A stretch of DNA of 64,000 bases from Chimaeribacter californicus (GCF_002858675.1 NZ_PJZF01000004.1:241960-305959), one strand, 5' to 3'. Positions 24,272 through 33,230 are shown, counted from the first letter of the stretch. Program-made: numbers and translations. Notes: generated by a model from the letters alone, not told the origin.

Positions 24272-25588
24272 ATGCAAAACGTACTGGCTGAGCAGCAATC
24301 CGCAATGGATAACGACCTCTATCTGGACGCGCGCGCGCAACAGGTGCCGCGCGGCGTGGTCACCGCCCACCCCATCGTGATTGAGAAGGGCAAAGGCGCG
24401 GAAGTGTGGGATGTCGAGGGCAACCGCTATCTCGATTTTGTCGGCGGCATCGGCGTATTGAACGTCGGCCACAGCCACCCGGTGGTGATCAACGCCGTGA
24501 CGCGCCAGCTTAACCTGGTGAGCCACGCCTGTTTTCAGGTGGCGGCCTATCCCGGCTACATCACGCTGGCCCAACGGCTGAACCAGCTGGTGGGCGCGCC
24601 GGGCGAGTACAAAAGCGTGCTGTTTACCAGCGGCGCAGAAGCGGTGGAAAACGCGGTGAAAATTGCCCGCGCCCACACCGGCCGCCCCGGCATCATCGCC
24701 TTTGACGGCGCGTTCCACGGCCGTACGCTGCTCGGCTGTGCGCTGACCGGCATGAGCCAGCCCTATAAGCAGAACTTCGGCCCGTTCCCCAGTGACATCT
24801 ACCGCGTGCCGTACCCGAACCCGTTCCACGGCGTGACGGAAGCGGATTGCCTGAAGGCGCTAGAGACGCTGTTCGCAGTGCAGATTGCGCCGGAGCGGGT
24901 GGCGGCGATCATCATCGAGCCGGTGCAGGGCGACGGCGGTTTCCTGCCTGCGCCGGCCAGCTTTATGCAGGCACTGCGGGCGCTGACCACCCGCCACGGC
25001 ATCGTGCTGATCTGTGACGAAGTGCAGACCGGCTTTGGCCGCACCGGCACGCTGTTTGGCTTTGAGCACAGCGGCATCCGCCCCGATCTGATCACCGTGG
25101 CAAAAAGCCTCGGCGGCGGTTTGCCGATTTCCGGCGTGGTGGGGCTAAGTGAGATGATGGATGCGCCGCTGCCCGGTGGGCTGGGCGGCACCTACGGCGG
25201 CAACGCGCTGGCCTGTGCGGCGGCGCTGGCGGTGCTCGATTTAATGGAGAGCGAGGATCTGCCGGGCCGCGCCCGCCAGTTGGGCGAGCAACTTAATGCG
25301 CGGCTGCACCAGCTGGCGAAGAAATACCCCTGCATCGGCGAGGTGCGCGGCGTCGGCTTTATGCAGGCGATGGAGATTGTGGATGTCGAAAGCCGGGAGC
25401 CGGACGCCGCGCTGACGCAAAAAATCCTCGATTGCGCCTGCCAGGAGGGATTACTGCTGATTAAATGCGGGGTGCAGCGCAACACGGTGCGCTTCCTCGC
25501 GCCGCTGGTCACCAGTGATGCCCAGCTGGACGAGGCGCTGCACATTGTGGACATCGCCCTGGCGCGCGCCACCGGGCGGCTTGGCTGA
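24272..25588 (+). CDS. Class III aminotransferase, GabT/PuuE-like
   Basis: This 438-residue PLP enzyme resembles 4-aminobutyrate aminotransferases. The PLP lysine lies in LITVAKSLGGGLPISGVVG, with the upstream PLP-phosphate site TSGAEAVENAVKIARAHTGR and the Asp of VLICDEVQTGFGRTG. It would move an omega-amino group to 2-oxoglutarate, giving a semialdehyde for the operon's aldehyde dehydrogenase. GAGG precedes the ATG. A TATAAT box at 24243-24248 without a good -35 could give extra local transcription. It is the last gene of the operon. Confidence 0.92.
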   Translation: MQNVLAEQQSAMDNDLYLDARAQQVPRGVVTAHPIVIEKGKGAEVWDVEGNRYLDFVGGIGVLNVGHSHPVVINAVTRQLNLVSHACFQVAAYPGYITLAQRLNQLVGAPGEYKSVLFTSGAEAVENAVKIARAHTGRPGIIAFDGAFHGRTLLGCALTGMSQPYKQNFGPFPSDIYRVPYPNPFHGVTEADCLKALETLFAVQIAPERVAAIIIEPVQGDGGFLPAPASFMQALRALTTRHGIVLICDEVQTGFGRTGTLFGFEHSGIRPDLITVAKSLGGGLPISGVVGLSEMMDAPLPGGLGGTYGGNALACAAALAVLDLMESEDLPGRARQLGEQLNARLHQLAKKYPCIGEVRGVGFMQAMEIVDVESREPDAALTQKILDCACQEGLLLIKCGVQRNTVRFLAPLVTSDAQLDEALHIVDIALARATGRLG

Positions 25589-25629
25589 GTTTTCCCCCTT
25601 GATATTGTTGTGGTTTTTTTCAACATGTT

Positions 25630-25668
25630 ACCGGCGCGCCGGTGGTTGTTAACGCTGGCGCAACAACC
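25630..25668. repeat. Palindrome and inverted repeat before the Lrp-type gene
   Basis: A perfect 14-base palindrome ACCGGCGCGCCGGT (25630-25643) is followed by GGTTGTT/AACAACC arms (25644-25650, 25662-25668). Together they may end the catabolic operon or bind the regulator encoded next. Confidence 0.4.
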
Positions 25669-25724
25669 GGGAAGCATGTTATACCTTCGGAGTGATTGCG
25701 CAATATTGACCTGAGGGGTATGCC

Positions 25725-26231
25725 ATGAACGGCTTAATGAAACTGGACCGTATCGACATCAATATCCTGGTGCAATTGCAGAAAGATGGCCGCATCAGCA
25801 ACGTCAATCTGGCGGAGGCCGTGGGGTTGTCGCCCAGCCCCTGCCTCCAGCGCGTGAAGCGCCTGGAGACGGCCGGTTTTATCACCGGCTATGAAGCCCA
25901 CATCAACCTGACCAAAATCACCGATTCAGTCACGGTATTCACGGAAGTGACGCTCTCCGGCCACCGGCGCGAAGATTTCATCAATTTCGAAAGTGCCCTG
26001 CGCGAGGTGGAGGAACTGATGGAGTGCCACCTGATCACCGGCGGCTATGACTATCTGTTGCGTTTCATCACCCGCAGCATTGAGCATTATCAGGATGTGA
26101 TTGAAGGGCTGTTGGATGCCAAAGTCGGCATAGATAAGTACTTCAGTTATATCGTGATTAAAACCCCGATCATGAAAAGCAGCGTGCCGCTGAAATCGCT
26201 GATCGCCCGCCATTTGCCAAGCGCCTTATAA
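25725..26231 (+). CDS. Lrp/AsnC-family transcription regulator
   Basis: This 168-residue regulator has an N-terminal helix-turn-helix (KLDRIDINILVQLQKDGRIS and LAEAVGLSPSPCLQRVKRLE) and a C-terminal ligand-binding RAM domain (MECHLITGGYDYLLRFITRS). It is a typical Lrp homologue, likely dimeric or octameric, responding to an amino acid. GAGGGG lies 7 bases before the ATG. Because it lies directly behind the catabolic operon, it is the natural candidate for substrate-specific control of that operon, perhaps with the sigma54 system. A cluster of palindromes follows its stop codon. Confidence 0.93.
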   Translation: MNGLMKLDRIDINILVQLQKDGRISNVNLAEAVGLSPSPCLQRVKRLETAGFITGYEAHINLTKITDSVTVFTEVTLSGHRREDFINFESALREVEELMECHLITGGYDYLLRFITRSIEHYQDVIEGLLDAKVGIDKYFSYIVIKTPIMKSSVPLKSLIARHLPSAL

Positions 26232-26232
26232 T

Positions 26233-26274
26233 CCTGGGATTCTGTAATCCTGGAATCCCAGGATTCTGGAATCC
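26233..26274. repeat. Overlapping palindromes after the Lrp-type gene
   Basis: Three alternative stems share bases: CCTGGGATT/AATCCCAGG (26233-26241, 26254-26262), AATCCTGG/CCAGGATT (26246-26253, 26258-26265) and GGATTC/GAATCC (26261-26274). TTGCCGTTTTTG follows the last one, so it may act as a terminator for the regulator gene. Confidence 0.55.
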
Positions 26275-26349
26275 TTGCCGTTTTTGCTTATCTTTCAATC
26301 ACCCAACGTTTTTGCGTGTTTTGTCCGCCCGGCCAAATGGCTTGTAAAA

Positions 26350-26368
26350 GCGAATGATATTGATTATC
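26350..26368 (+). promoter_or_regulatory. Fur box
   Basis: GCGAATGATATTGATTATC matches the 19-base Fur consensus GATAATGATAATCATTATC at 15 positions. It lies about 35 bases before the start of the iron-siderophore binding protein gene. Confidence 0.7.
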
Positions 26369-26402
26369 TTTCCCAGCCAAATTCCATGGCCGGGATAACC
26401 CC

Positions 26403-27500
26403 ATGCGCATCGCCGCCTTATTACTGTTGTTAGCGAGTTTTACCAGCCAGGCCAGAGAGGTGGTCGATCTGCTTGGGCGGCAGGTCACGGTGCCCGATCA
26501 CCCGCAGCGCGTGGTGCTGGGCGAAAGCCGGATGCTCTATACCCTGGCGTTGCTGGAGCCGGGCTACCCGGCGGCGCGCATCGCCGGCTGGCCGGGCGAC
26601 CTGGCGAAATATGACCCGCAGACCTGGGCGCAATATCTCTACGCCTTCCCGCAGATGGCAGCGATCCCGCAATTCGGCAACGGCAGCATCAATGACATCA
26701 GCGCTGAGAAGGTGCTCGCCCTGCGCCCCGATCTGGTGATTCTGCCGCGCCTGGCGAAAACCACTGCCAACAGCGCCGCCTTTATGCAGCTGATGGAAAA
26801 GGCCGGGGTGCCGGTAGTGGTGGTGGATCTGCGGGTCGATCTGCTGCACAACACGGTGCCGAGCGTGCGGTTGCTGGGTGAGATTTTTGAGCAGCCGCAG
26901 CGCGCGCAGGCGTTTATCAGCTTCTACCAGCAGCATATGAACGCCATCCAACAGCGGCTGGCGGCGTACCACGGCCCGAAAACCCGTGTGATGCTGCATC
27001 TCCACCTCGGGCGGCGCGACACCTGCTGCACCACGGCAGTTAACGGCAACCTGGGGCAACTGCTGGCGTTTGCCGGTGGGGAGAACATCGCCGCGTCACA
27101 GGTCAGCGGCGTGTTTGGTGAGCTGAACCCGGAGAACGTGCTGGCCGCCAATCCCGATGTCTATATCGCTACCGGCATGGCCGCGCCGGAAGAGGGCACG
27201 CGTACCGTCAGCCTCGGGCCGCAGGTCTCCGCTGCACAGGCATCCGCGAGTTTTACACAGATCATGGCGGCGCAGCCGGTACTCTCGCACCTCAGCGCGG
27301 TGCAGAACGGGCGCGCTTACGCGCTCTGGCACAACTTTTACCTCAGCCCCTATCACGTGGTGGCCACCGAATTCTTCGCTAAGGCGCTCTACCCACAGCA
27401 GTTCGCCGATCTCAACCCACAACACACCTTGCAAGACCTTTACCAGCGCTTTTTACCGCTGGCATTTTCAGGGACCTTCTGGAGTCAGTTACCAAAATGA
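26403..27500 (+). CDS. Periplasmic iron-siderophore binding protein
   Basis: This 365-residue cluster A-II binding protein belongs to the FhuD/FecB type. It has a short signal peptide (MRIAALLLLLASFTSQA), then the family start REVVDLLGRQVTVPDHPQRVV, a first lobe with ISAEKVLALRPDLVILP and a second lobe ending in VLSHLSAVQNGRAYALWH. It would deliver a ferric siderophore to an inner-membrane permease, but no FecCD-type permease or ATPase lies in the window, so it must share one encoded elsewhere. The stop overlaps the receptor start (ATGA). The Fur box just upstream indicates iron repression of both genes. Confidence 0.88.
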   Translation: MRIAALLLLLASFTSQAREVVDLLGRQVTVPDHPQRVVLGESRMLYTLALLEPGYPAARIAGWPGDLAKYDPQTWAQYLYAFPQMAAIPQFGNGSINDISAEKVLALRPDLVILPRLAKTTANSAAFMQLMEKAGVPVVVVDLRVDLLHNTVPSVRLLGEIFEQPQRAQAFISFYQQHMNAIQQRLAAYHGPKTRVMLHLHLGRRDTCCTTAVNGNLGQLLAFAGGENIAASQVSGVFGELNPENVLAANPDVYIATGMAAPEEGTRTVSLGPQVSAAQASASFTQIMAAQPVLSHLSAVQNGRAYALWHNFYLSPYHVVATEFFAKALYPQQFADLNPQHTLQDLYQRFLPLAFSGTFWSQLPK

Positions 27501-29602
27501 AAACCATCGCCACCTGCCTGCTGGGCAGCAGTTTGCTCATCCCGGCGTTAACCCAGGCAGAAGAGGGTGACACGCTGGTCGTCAACAAACAGAGCGACGA
27601 CAGCGCGCAGAGCGCTACGACTTCTTACCAGCCGCACACCAGCGTCACCGCCACCCGCAGCGAAAGCCGCATTGTCGAGGTGCCGCAGTCCATCACCGTG
27701 GTGCCGGAGCAGGTGCTGAAGGATCAGGCGGTAACCAGTGTGGATCAGGCGCTGAACTATGTCAGCGGCATTACCCAGTCCAACACGCTGGGCGGCACGC
27801 AAGATGCGGTGATCAAACGCGGTTTTGGCGATAACCGCGACGGCTCGATCCTGCGCGACGGCCTGCGTTCGATTCAGGCGCGTAACTTCACACCAACCAG
27901 CGAGCGGGTCGAGGTGCTGAAAGGCCCGTCGTCGATGCTGTTCGGCATGAATGAGCCGGGTGGGATGATCAATATCATCAGCAAAAAACCGCAGCTGACG
28001 CCGCATGTGCATCTGGAGGGGCGTACCAGCAGCTTCGGCGGCGGCGGCGGGCAACTGGATGTCACCGGGCCGCTGGGCGGCGGCTTTGCCGGGCGGCTGA
28101 TTGTTGATCACAGCGAAACCGACTACTGGCGCAACTTCGGCAGCAACCGCCAGACAGTGGTCGCGCCGTCGCTGATGTGGTTTGGTGACAGCACCATGGT
28201 GCGCGTCTCCTGGGAGCACATGGAATACCTGGTGCCGTTTGATCGCGGCACGGTGATTGACTCAAACACCGGCAAACCGGTCAATACCCCGCGTGAACGC
28301 CGCTTCGACGAGGGCTACAACGCCACCCGCGGCGATCAGGATACGCTGACGCTTCAGGTCGATCAGGCGCTGAGCGAGAACTGGGCCTCGCAGTTTACCT
28401 ATTCGTTCAACCGTAACCGCTACAGTGACAATCAGGCGCGTGCCACCGCCTACAATGCCGATACCGGCGTATTGACCCGGCAGGCGGATTCCACCGCCGA
28501 TGCTGACGCCCGCACGCAGATTGTGCAGGCCTCGGTGAAAGGGGATGTGGACTGGGGGCGCGTCAACCATCAGGTGCTGATGGGCTTTGACTATGAGGCG
28601 GACCGCACCTTCCGCGGTGACATGATCCGCGGCACCAAAAATACCGCTTTTAACGTCTACCATCCGGTGTATGGCGAGATGGCGGCAGGTACCACCGTCA
28701 GCGCCGCAGACAGCGACCAGCGCGAGAATATCGACAGCCGGGGCCTGTTCTTACAAGACGAGATCCGGCTGACTGACCGCTGGCGGCTGATCGGCGGTTT
28801 GCGTTACGACAGTTTTGAGGTGATGGCGGGCAAAGGCCGCCCGTTTGTGACCAATACCCAGAGTTCCGACAGCAAACTGGTGCCGCGCGCCGGGGTGGTG
28901 TACAGCCTGACGGACTGGTCCAGCCTCTATGCCAGTTATACCGAGTCGTTCAAACCCAACTCGTCGATTGCTACAGAGATCGGCGCGCTGCCGCCGGAGC
29001 AGGGCAAGGCGTATGAAGTCGGTGCGAAGATTGACACCCAGAACGGTATCACCGGCACGCTGGCGCTGTATGACATCCGCAAGCGCAATGTGATGGTCAG
29101 CGAACTGGTGGACGGTGACACTGTCACCCGCACTGCCGGGCAGGTGCGTTCGCAGGGTGTGGAACTGGATGCCTCCGGCCGCCTGACCTCTTCGCTCAGC
29201 CTGATTGGCTCCTACGCCTATACCGATGCACGGGTGACGGAAGACCCGGACAACCGCGGCAAACTGATGCCCAACACGGCGCGCCATACCGCCGCGTTGT
29301 TCCTGACCAATGACTTCGGCGGCACCGGGCTGATGGCCAATGACAACCTGCGCGCCGGCGTCGGTGGGCGTTACGTGGGCAAGCGCCCCGGCGATGCCGC
29401 CAACAGCTTCTGGCTGGACTCCTACACCGTGGCGGATGCCTTTGTGGCCTGGCGCACACCGTTCAGCGGTTACGACGTGAAATGGCAGCTGAACGTGAAA
29501 AACCTGTTCGACAAAACCTACTACACCTCCAGCGGCAATAACCTGCGCATCGCCATCGGCGACCCGCGCGAAGTGGTGCTTTCCGCCGCCGTGGATTTCT
29601 GA
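27497..29602 (+). CDS. TonB-dependent siderophore receptor
   Basis: This 701-residue outer-membrane receptor has a signal peptide ending ALTQA, a TonB box (DTLVV) directly after it, then the plug domain (VEVPQSITVVPEQVLKDQAV, VEVLKGPSSMLFGMNEPGGMINIISKKP). The 22-strand barrel ends in the usual motif (NVKNLFDKTYYTSSG, then VVLSAAVDF with terminal Phe). The plan is that of FhuA/FpvA-type ferric siderophore receptors. It is coupled to the binding protein gene and should be Fur-repressed. The siderophore cannot be told, and no synthesis genes are present, so a foreign siderophore is plausible. Confidence 0.92.
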   Translation: MKTIATCLLGSSLLIPALTQAEEGDTLVVNKQSDDSAQSATTSYQPHTSVTATRSESRIVEVPQSITVVPEQVLKDQAVTSVDQALNYVSGITQSNTLGGTQDAVIKRGFGDNRDGSILRDGLRSIQARNFTPTSERVEVLKGPSSMLFGMNEPGGMINIISKKPQLTPHVHLEGRTSSFGGGGGQLDVTGPLGGGFAGRLIVDHSETDYWRNFGSNRQTVVAPSLMWFGDSTMVRVSWEHMEYLVPFDRGTVIDSNTGKPVNTPRERRFDEGYNATRGDQDTLTLQVDQALSENWASQFTYSFNRNRYSDNQARATAYNADTGVLTRQADSTADADARTQIVQASVKGDVDWGRVNHQVLMGFDYEADRTFRGDMIRGTKNTAFNVYHPVYGEMAAGTTVSAADSDQRENIDSRGLFLQDEIRLTDRWRLIGGLRYDSFEVMAGKGRPFVTNTQSSDSKLVPRAGVVYSLTDWSSLYASYTESFKPNSSIATEIGALPPEQGKAYEVGAKIDTQNGITGTLALYDIRKRNVMVSELVDGDTVTRTAGQVRSQGVELDASGRLTSSLSLIGSYAYTDARVTEDPDNRGKLMPNTARHTAALFLTNDFGGTGLMANDNLRAGVGGRYVGKRPGDAANSFWLDSYTVADAFVAWRTPFSGYDVKWQLNVKNLFDKTYYTSSGNNLRIAIGDPREVVLSAAVDF

Positions 29603-29705
29603 GTTTCCCTGCCGGGGCGCTTGCTCCGGCTGTTTCCCTCTTTTCCCGACGAAATTCTTAAAAGTATCAGACAATCATTCATGGCGCTAATAGTTACAAC
29701 ATACT

Positions 29706-29727
29706 TTATGCTTTTATCATTATAAAT
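29706..29727. promoter_or_regulatory. AT-rich motif shared with 34893-34913
   Basis: TTATGCTTTTATCATTATAAAT lies in the gene-free stretch 29603-29818 between the receptor and the ABC operon. It closely matches the motif upstream of the ABC operon's binding-protein gene, with one base of difference in length. No gene start follows it, so it may be a leftover promoter region. Nothing else was seen in this stretch except the terminator. Confidence 0.35.
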
Positions 29728-29773
29728 GTGCCCGAGGCTGATAAAGGGGATGCGATATTGCCTGACAGGCAAA

Positions 29774-29805
29774 AAAAGGCGCACGCCGTGAGGGGTGCGC
29801 CTTTT
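29774..29805 (-). terminator. Terminator of the ABC operon
   Basis: A stem of ten pairs (AAAGGCGCAC / GTGCGCCTTT) is followed on the minus strand by seven T residues. On the plus strand TTTT follows, so it could also stop receptor transcripts. Confidence 0.88.
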
Positions 29806-29818
29806 GACGTCGGCTGAT

Positions 29819-30484
29819 TTAACGCACGATGCGCCCGGCGTCCATGTGTACTGCGTGGTCACACATATGGTCGATCACGTCCGGGTCGTGGCTGACCAGC
29901 ACCATGGTGAGGTTGTCCTGCCGTTTGAGGTCATTGAGCAGGTTGAGCACTTCGGCCTGCACCGACATATCCAGCGCGGAGGTGGGCTCATCCAGCAGCA
30001 GGATTTTCGGTTGCAGCAGCAGCGCGCGCACAATCGCCACGCGCTGGCGCTGGCCGCCGGAAAGCTGATGCGGGTAGCGATCCGCCATGGCCGGGTCCAG
30101 CCCAACATGGCGGAACCCTTGCTGGATGCGGTCGTCCACGTTGTCAAAGCCAAACAGTTTCAGCGGCTCTGCCAGCGTGCGGCGCAGGCGGTGGCGCGGG
30201 TGCAGCGAAGCATACGGGTCCTGAAATACCATCTGCACCTCGCGGCGCAGCGTGCCGGTAAAGGCCTTGCCCGGCTGCGCCTGATGTTCTGCCAGCCGCA
30301 TCTTGCCGTCCCAGTTCGGGTTCAGCCCGGCCATCACCCACAGCAGCGATGATTTACCGCAGCCGGACGGCCCGACCAGCCCGAAACACTCCCCGGCCTG
30401 TACCGTCAGGGACACCTCATGCACCACTTTGCGCAGCTCATAGCCCTGGCGGTGGGAGACGCTGAGTCCGTTCAGTTCAATCAT
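29819..30484 (-). CDS. ABC transporter ATPase (DppF/NikE-like)
   Basis: This is the second ATPase of a dipeptide/nickel-type importer, about 221 residues from ATG 30484 (a GTG at 30490 is an alternative). Walker A is GPSGCGKSSLL, the signature LSGGQRQRVAI, Walker [13 protein letters not shown] and the H-loop LVSHD. It is short for a DppF protein because it lacks the C-terminal oligopeptide-transporter extension. The start overlaps the previous ATPase gene. It is the last gene of the operon and is followed by a strong terminator. Confidence 0.9.
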   Translation of the reverse strand: MIELNGLSVSHRQGYELRKVVHEVSLTVQAGECFGLVGPSGCGKSSLLWVMAGLNPNWDGKMRLAEHQAQPGKAFTGTLRREVQMVFQDPYASLHPRHRLRRTLAEPLKLFGFDNVDDRIQQGFRHVGLDPAMADRYPHQLSGGQRQRVAIVRALLLQPKILLLDEPTSALDMSVQAEVLNLLNDLKRQDNLTMVLVSHDPDVIDHMCDHAVHMDAGRIVR

Positions 30485-31331
30485 GTCCACGGGCGGCCTC
30501 CAGTGCAGCGCGATCCAGCGTCGGCAACGGTTTGCCGTGCGTTGATTTATTCGGGCGGCAGGCCCACAGCGTATGAGTGTAAGGATGGGTGGCGCGCGGC
30601 AGCTCCGCCGCCGGCAACGAATCGAGAATGTCGCCTTTATACATCACCATCACCCGGTCACAGTGGTCTGCCACCTGTTGCAGATCGTGGCTGATCAGCA
30701 GCAGCCCCATGTTGCGCTGCTCAACCAGCTTGCGGATCAGGCCGAGCACCTGATCACGCATGGCATGGTCGAGGGCGGAGGTCGGCTCATCGGCAATCAG
30801 GAACTGCGGATCGGTGATCAGCGCAATCGCCAGCATCACCCGCTGGCCCATCCCGCCGGAGAGCTGGTGCGGGTAGCGCGCCATCAGCTGGGCAGGCTGC
30901 GGCAGGCCGACCGCGTCCAGCATGTCGCACACTTTTTCGCGGCGCTCGGCGCGCCCCAGTTTGGTGTGCAGTTTCAGCGGCTCCTCCACCTGCCAGCCAA
31001 TGGTACGGGTCGGGTTCAGGGCATATTTCGGGTCCTGCATTACCATCGCCAGCTGGTTGCCGCGCATCGCGTTCCAGCGCCGCTCACTCAGCTGCAACAG
31101 GTTCTCGCCGTCAAAACTGAGTTGCTGCGCCTGCACCTTCAGCGACGGCGGCAACAGCCCCATCAGCGAGCGGGCCGTCAGGGATTTGCCGGAACCGGAC
31201 TCGCCGACCAGCGCCACGCGCTCACGCCCGAGGGTAAAGCGCAGATCGTTAACCAGCGGTGCACCGCTCCCGGCGACCGAGACCCGCAGCTGCTCAGCGA
31301 TCACCAGCGGGGAAGAAGGATTAATGGCCAT
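30477..31331 (-). CDS. ABC transporter ATPase (DppD/NikD-like)
   Basis: This is the first ATPase of the importer, about 284 residues from ATG 31331; a longer frame starts inside the permease gene. Walker A is GESGSGKSLTAR, signature LSGGMGQRVML, Walker [14 protein letters not shown] and H-loop LISHD. A C-terminal segment with the oligopeptide ATPase extension is present (HPYTHTLWACRPNKS). The gene overlaps both neighbours. Together with the second ATPase it forms the energising heterodimer. Confidence 0.92.
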   Translation of the reverse strand: MAINPSSPLVIAEQLRVSVAGSGAPLVNDLRFTLGRERVALVGESGSGKSLTARSLMGLLPPSLKVQAQQLSFDGENLLQLSERRWNAMRGNQLAMVMQDPKYALNPTRTIGWQVEEPLKLHTKLGRAERREKVCDMLDAVGLPQPAQLMARYPHQLSGGMGQRVMLAIALITDPQFLIADEPTSALDHAMRDQVLGLIRKLVEQRNMGLLLISHDLQQVADHCDRVMVMYKGDILDSLPAAELPRATHPYTHTLWACRPNKSTHGKPLPTLDRAALEAARGHD

Positions 31332-32181
31332 GGCGGGTATCCAGTCGGTCACGCAGGCCGTCGCCTGTCAGGTTAAAGGCGAGGCTGGCAAACAGAATGG
31401 CCCCACCCGGTGCAGCGGCCACCCACCACTGGTCAAAGATCACTTTACTGCCTTCCGCCACCATCGACCCCCATTCGGCGGTCGGCGGTTGCACGCCCAT
31501 GCCCAGGAAGCCGAGACCGGCAGAGGCGAGAATGATCCCGCCCAGGCTCAGCGCGGCGCGCACCACGGCGCTCGGCATACAGAGCGGCAGGATATGGCCG
31601 AACATCAGGCGCAGGCCGTTGATGCCCTGCATCCGGGCGGCGGCGAGGTAGTCACTGCGGCGCAACGCCAGCGTCTCGGCGCGTGCCTGCCGGGCAAACG
31701 GCGGCCAGCTGGTCAACGCCAGGGCCAGCGCACCGTTCAGCAGGCCGGGGCCGAGCATCGCTACCAGCGCCAGCGCGATCACCAGGTTCGGCAACGACAG
31801 GAAGATGTCGGTGATGCGCATCAGCACACGCTCCGTCCAGCCGCCAAGGTAACCGGCACTGATACCGATCAGCATCCCGACCGGGATGGTCAGCACCAGA
31901 ATCAGCGACACCAGCAGCAGGGTCGGGCGCGCGCCATACAACACGCGGGAGAAGAGATCGCGGCCGAAGCCATCGGTGCCGAACCAGTGCAGCTCAGAGG
32001 GCGGCAACAGGCGGGCGCTCATCAGCTGCGCATTCGGGTCAAACGGGGCCAGCCAGGGCGCAAACAACGCCACCAGCAGCAGTACCGCAATCAGGCTGCC
32101 GCCGATCGCCAGGGTGGTGACCCGGCGGCGACGGCGTTGCGGCGTGAGGGGCTCCGCATCAGAGAGATGTTGCGTCATCAA
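31321..32181 (-). CDS. ABC transporter permease (DppC/NikC-like)
   Basis: This 286-residue permease has a first helix after RRRRRVTTLAIGGSLIAVLLLV. It carries the DppC-type motif HWFGTDGFGRDLFSRVLYGARPT and the EAA loop DYLAAARMQGINGLRLMFGHILP. Five further helices follow, including the segment SLGGIILASAGLGFLGMGVQP. It overlaps the other permease gene by 4 bases and forms the inner-membrane pore with it. Confidence 0.92.
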   Translation of the reverse strand: MMTQHLSDAEPLTPQRRRRRVTTLAIGGSLIAVLLLVALFAPWLAPFDPNAQLMSARLLPPSELHWFGTDGFGRDLFSRVLYGARPTLLLVSLILVLTIPVGMLIGISAGYLGGWTERVLMRITDIFLSLPNLVIALALVAMLGPGLLNGALALALTSWPPFARQARAETLALRRSDYLAAARMQGINGLRLMFGHILPLCMPSAVVRAALSLGGIILASAGLGFLGMGVQPPTAEWGSMVAEGSKVIFDQWWVAAAPGGAILFASLAFNLTGDGLRDRLDTRHGH

Positions 32182-33230
32182 CGTGTCCTCGGGTCGGTCA
32201 GGTAGGTCAGGGCATCGGCCAGCGCATTCAGGATAATGAAGCAGGTGCCGATCAGCAGCGTGCCGCCCAGGATCGCCGGGGTATCCGACGCGAACAGCGC
32301 GGTGGTGAGGTAACGCCCCACGCCCGGCCAGGAGAACACAGTCTCGGTGAGTACCGCACCCTCCAGCAGGCTGGCGTAGGAGAGCGCCAGCACGGTGATC
32401 AGCGTGCCCAGCACATTCGGGAAGATATGGCGCAACAGAATGCGGCCGCGGCCGGCCCCTTTGGCACGAGCCAGCGTCACATACTCTTTATTGCTCTCTT
32501 CCAGCAGCGCGGCGCGCAGCAGGCGGGTGATCCCGGCCATCGCCAGCAACCCGAGCACCACTACTGGCAGCCAGAGGTGGGCGAGGGCGTTGCGGAACAT
32601 CGCCGGGTCGCCGGAGAGCCAGCTGTCGATCAGCACAAAGCCGGTTTTCGGCTCCAGCGTATAGACGTAGAGGTCATCCAGCCGCCCCGGCCCGGCTGAC
32701 CAGTGCAGCACGGCGTAGAACAGCAGCAGCCCCAGCAGGCCCAGCCAGAAGATCGGCACCGAATAGCCCAGCAAGGAGATCATCCGCGCCAGGTTGTCGA
32801 GCACACTGCCCGGTTTCCAGGCCGCCAGCAGCGCCAGCGTGATGCCGAACAGCGCGCCGAAAATAATCGCGCAGGTCGCCAGCTCCACGGTGGCCGGGAA
32901 CGTCCGCAGCAGATCGCTCATCACCGGCTGGTTGGTAATCCGGGAGATACCCATATCGCCGCGCGCCAGGTGTTCGATGTAATGCCAGAACTGCATCAGC
33001 ACCGGCTGGTCAAGCCCCAGGTCGCGGCGCGCCTGCTCATAGGTTGAGGTACTGGCGTGATCGCCGACGATTTGCAGCACCGGGTCAACCGGGGAGAGGC
33101 GGGAGAGTGCGAAGGTGAACGCCAGCAGGCCGAGCAGGGTGACCACCACCGACAGCACACCGGTAGCGACCCGTGAGGCACGGCGCCAGAACAGCCGGGC
33201 GGACCCGGCTTCAACAGAAGTTACCGCCAT
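32178..33230 (-). CDS. ABC transporter permease (DppB/NikB-like)
   Basis: This 350-residue permease has a longer cytoplasmic N-terminus than usual, then the first helix VVTLLGLLAFTFALSRL, the periplasmic loop with the DppB pattern RRDLGLDQPVLMQFWHYI and the EAA loop EYVTLARAKGAGRGRILLRHIFPN. An insert of about 40 residues between helices (GPGRLDDLYVYTLEPKTGF and following) sits in the periplasmic loop. The start codon overlaps the end of the binding-protein gene. Confidence 0.9.
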   Translation of the reverse strand: MAVTSVEAGSARLFWRRASRVATGVLSVVVTLLGLLAFTFALSRLSPVDPVLQIVGDHASTSTYEQARRDLGLDQPVLMQFWHYIEHLARGDMGISRITNQPVMSDLLRTFPATVELATCAIIFGALFGITLALLAAWKPGSVLDNLARMISLLGYSVPIFWLGLLGLLLFYAVLHWSAGPGRLDDLYVYTLEPKTGFVLIDSWLSGDPAMFRNALAHLWLPVVVLGLLAMAGITRLLRAALLEESNKEYVTLARAKGAGRGRILLRHIFPNVLGTLITVLALSYASLLEGAVLTETVFSWPGVGRYLTTALFASDTPAILGGTLLIGTCFIILNALADALTYLTDPRTR

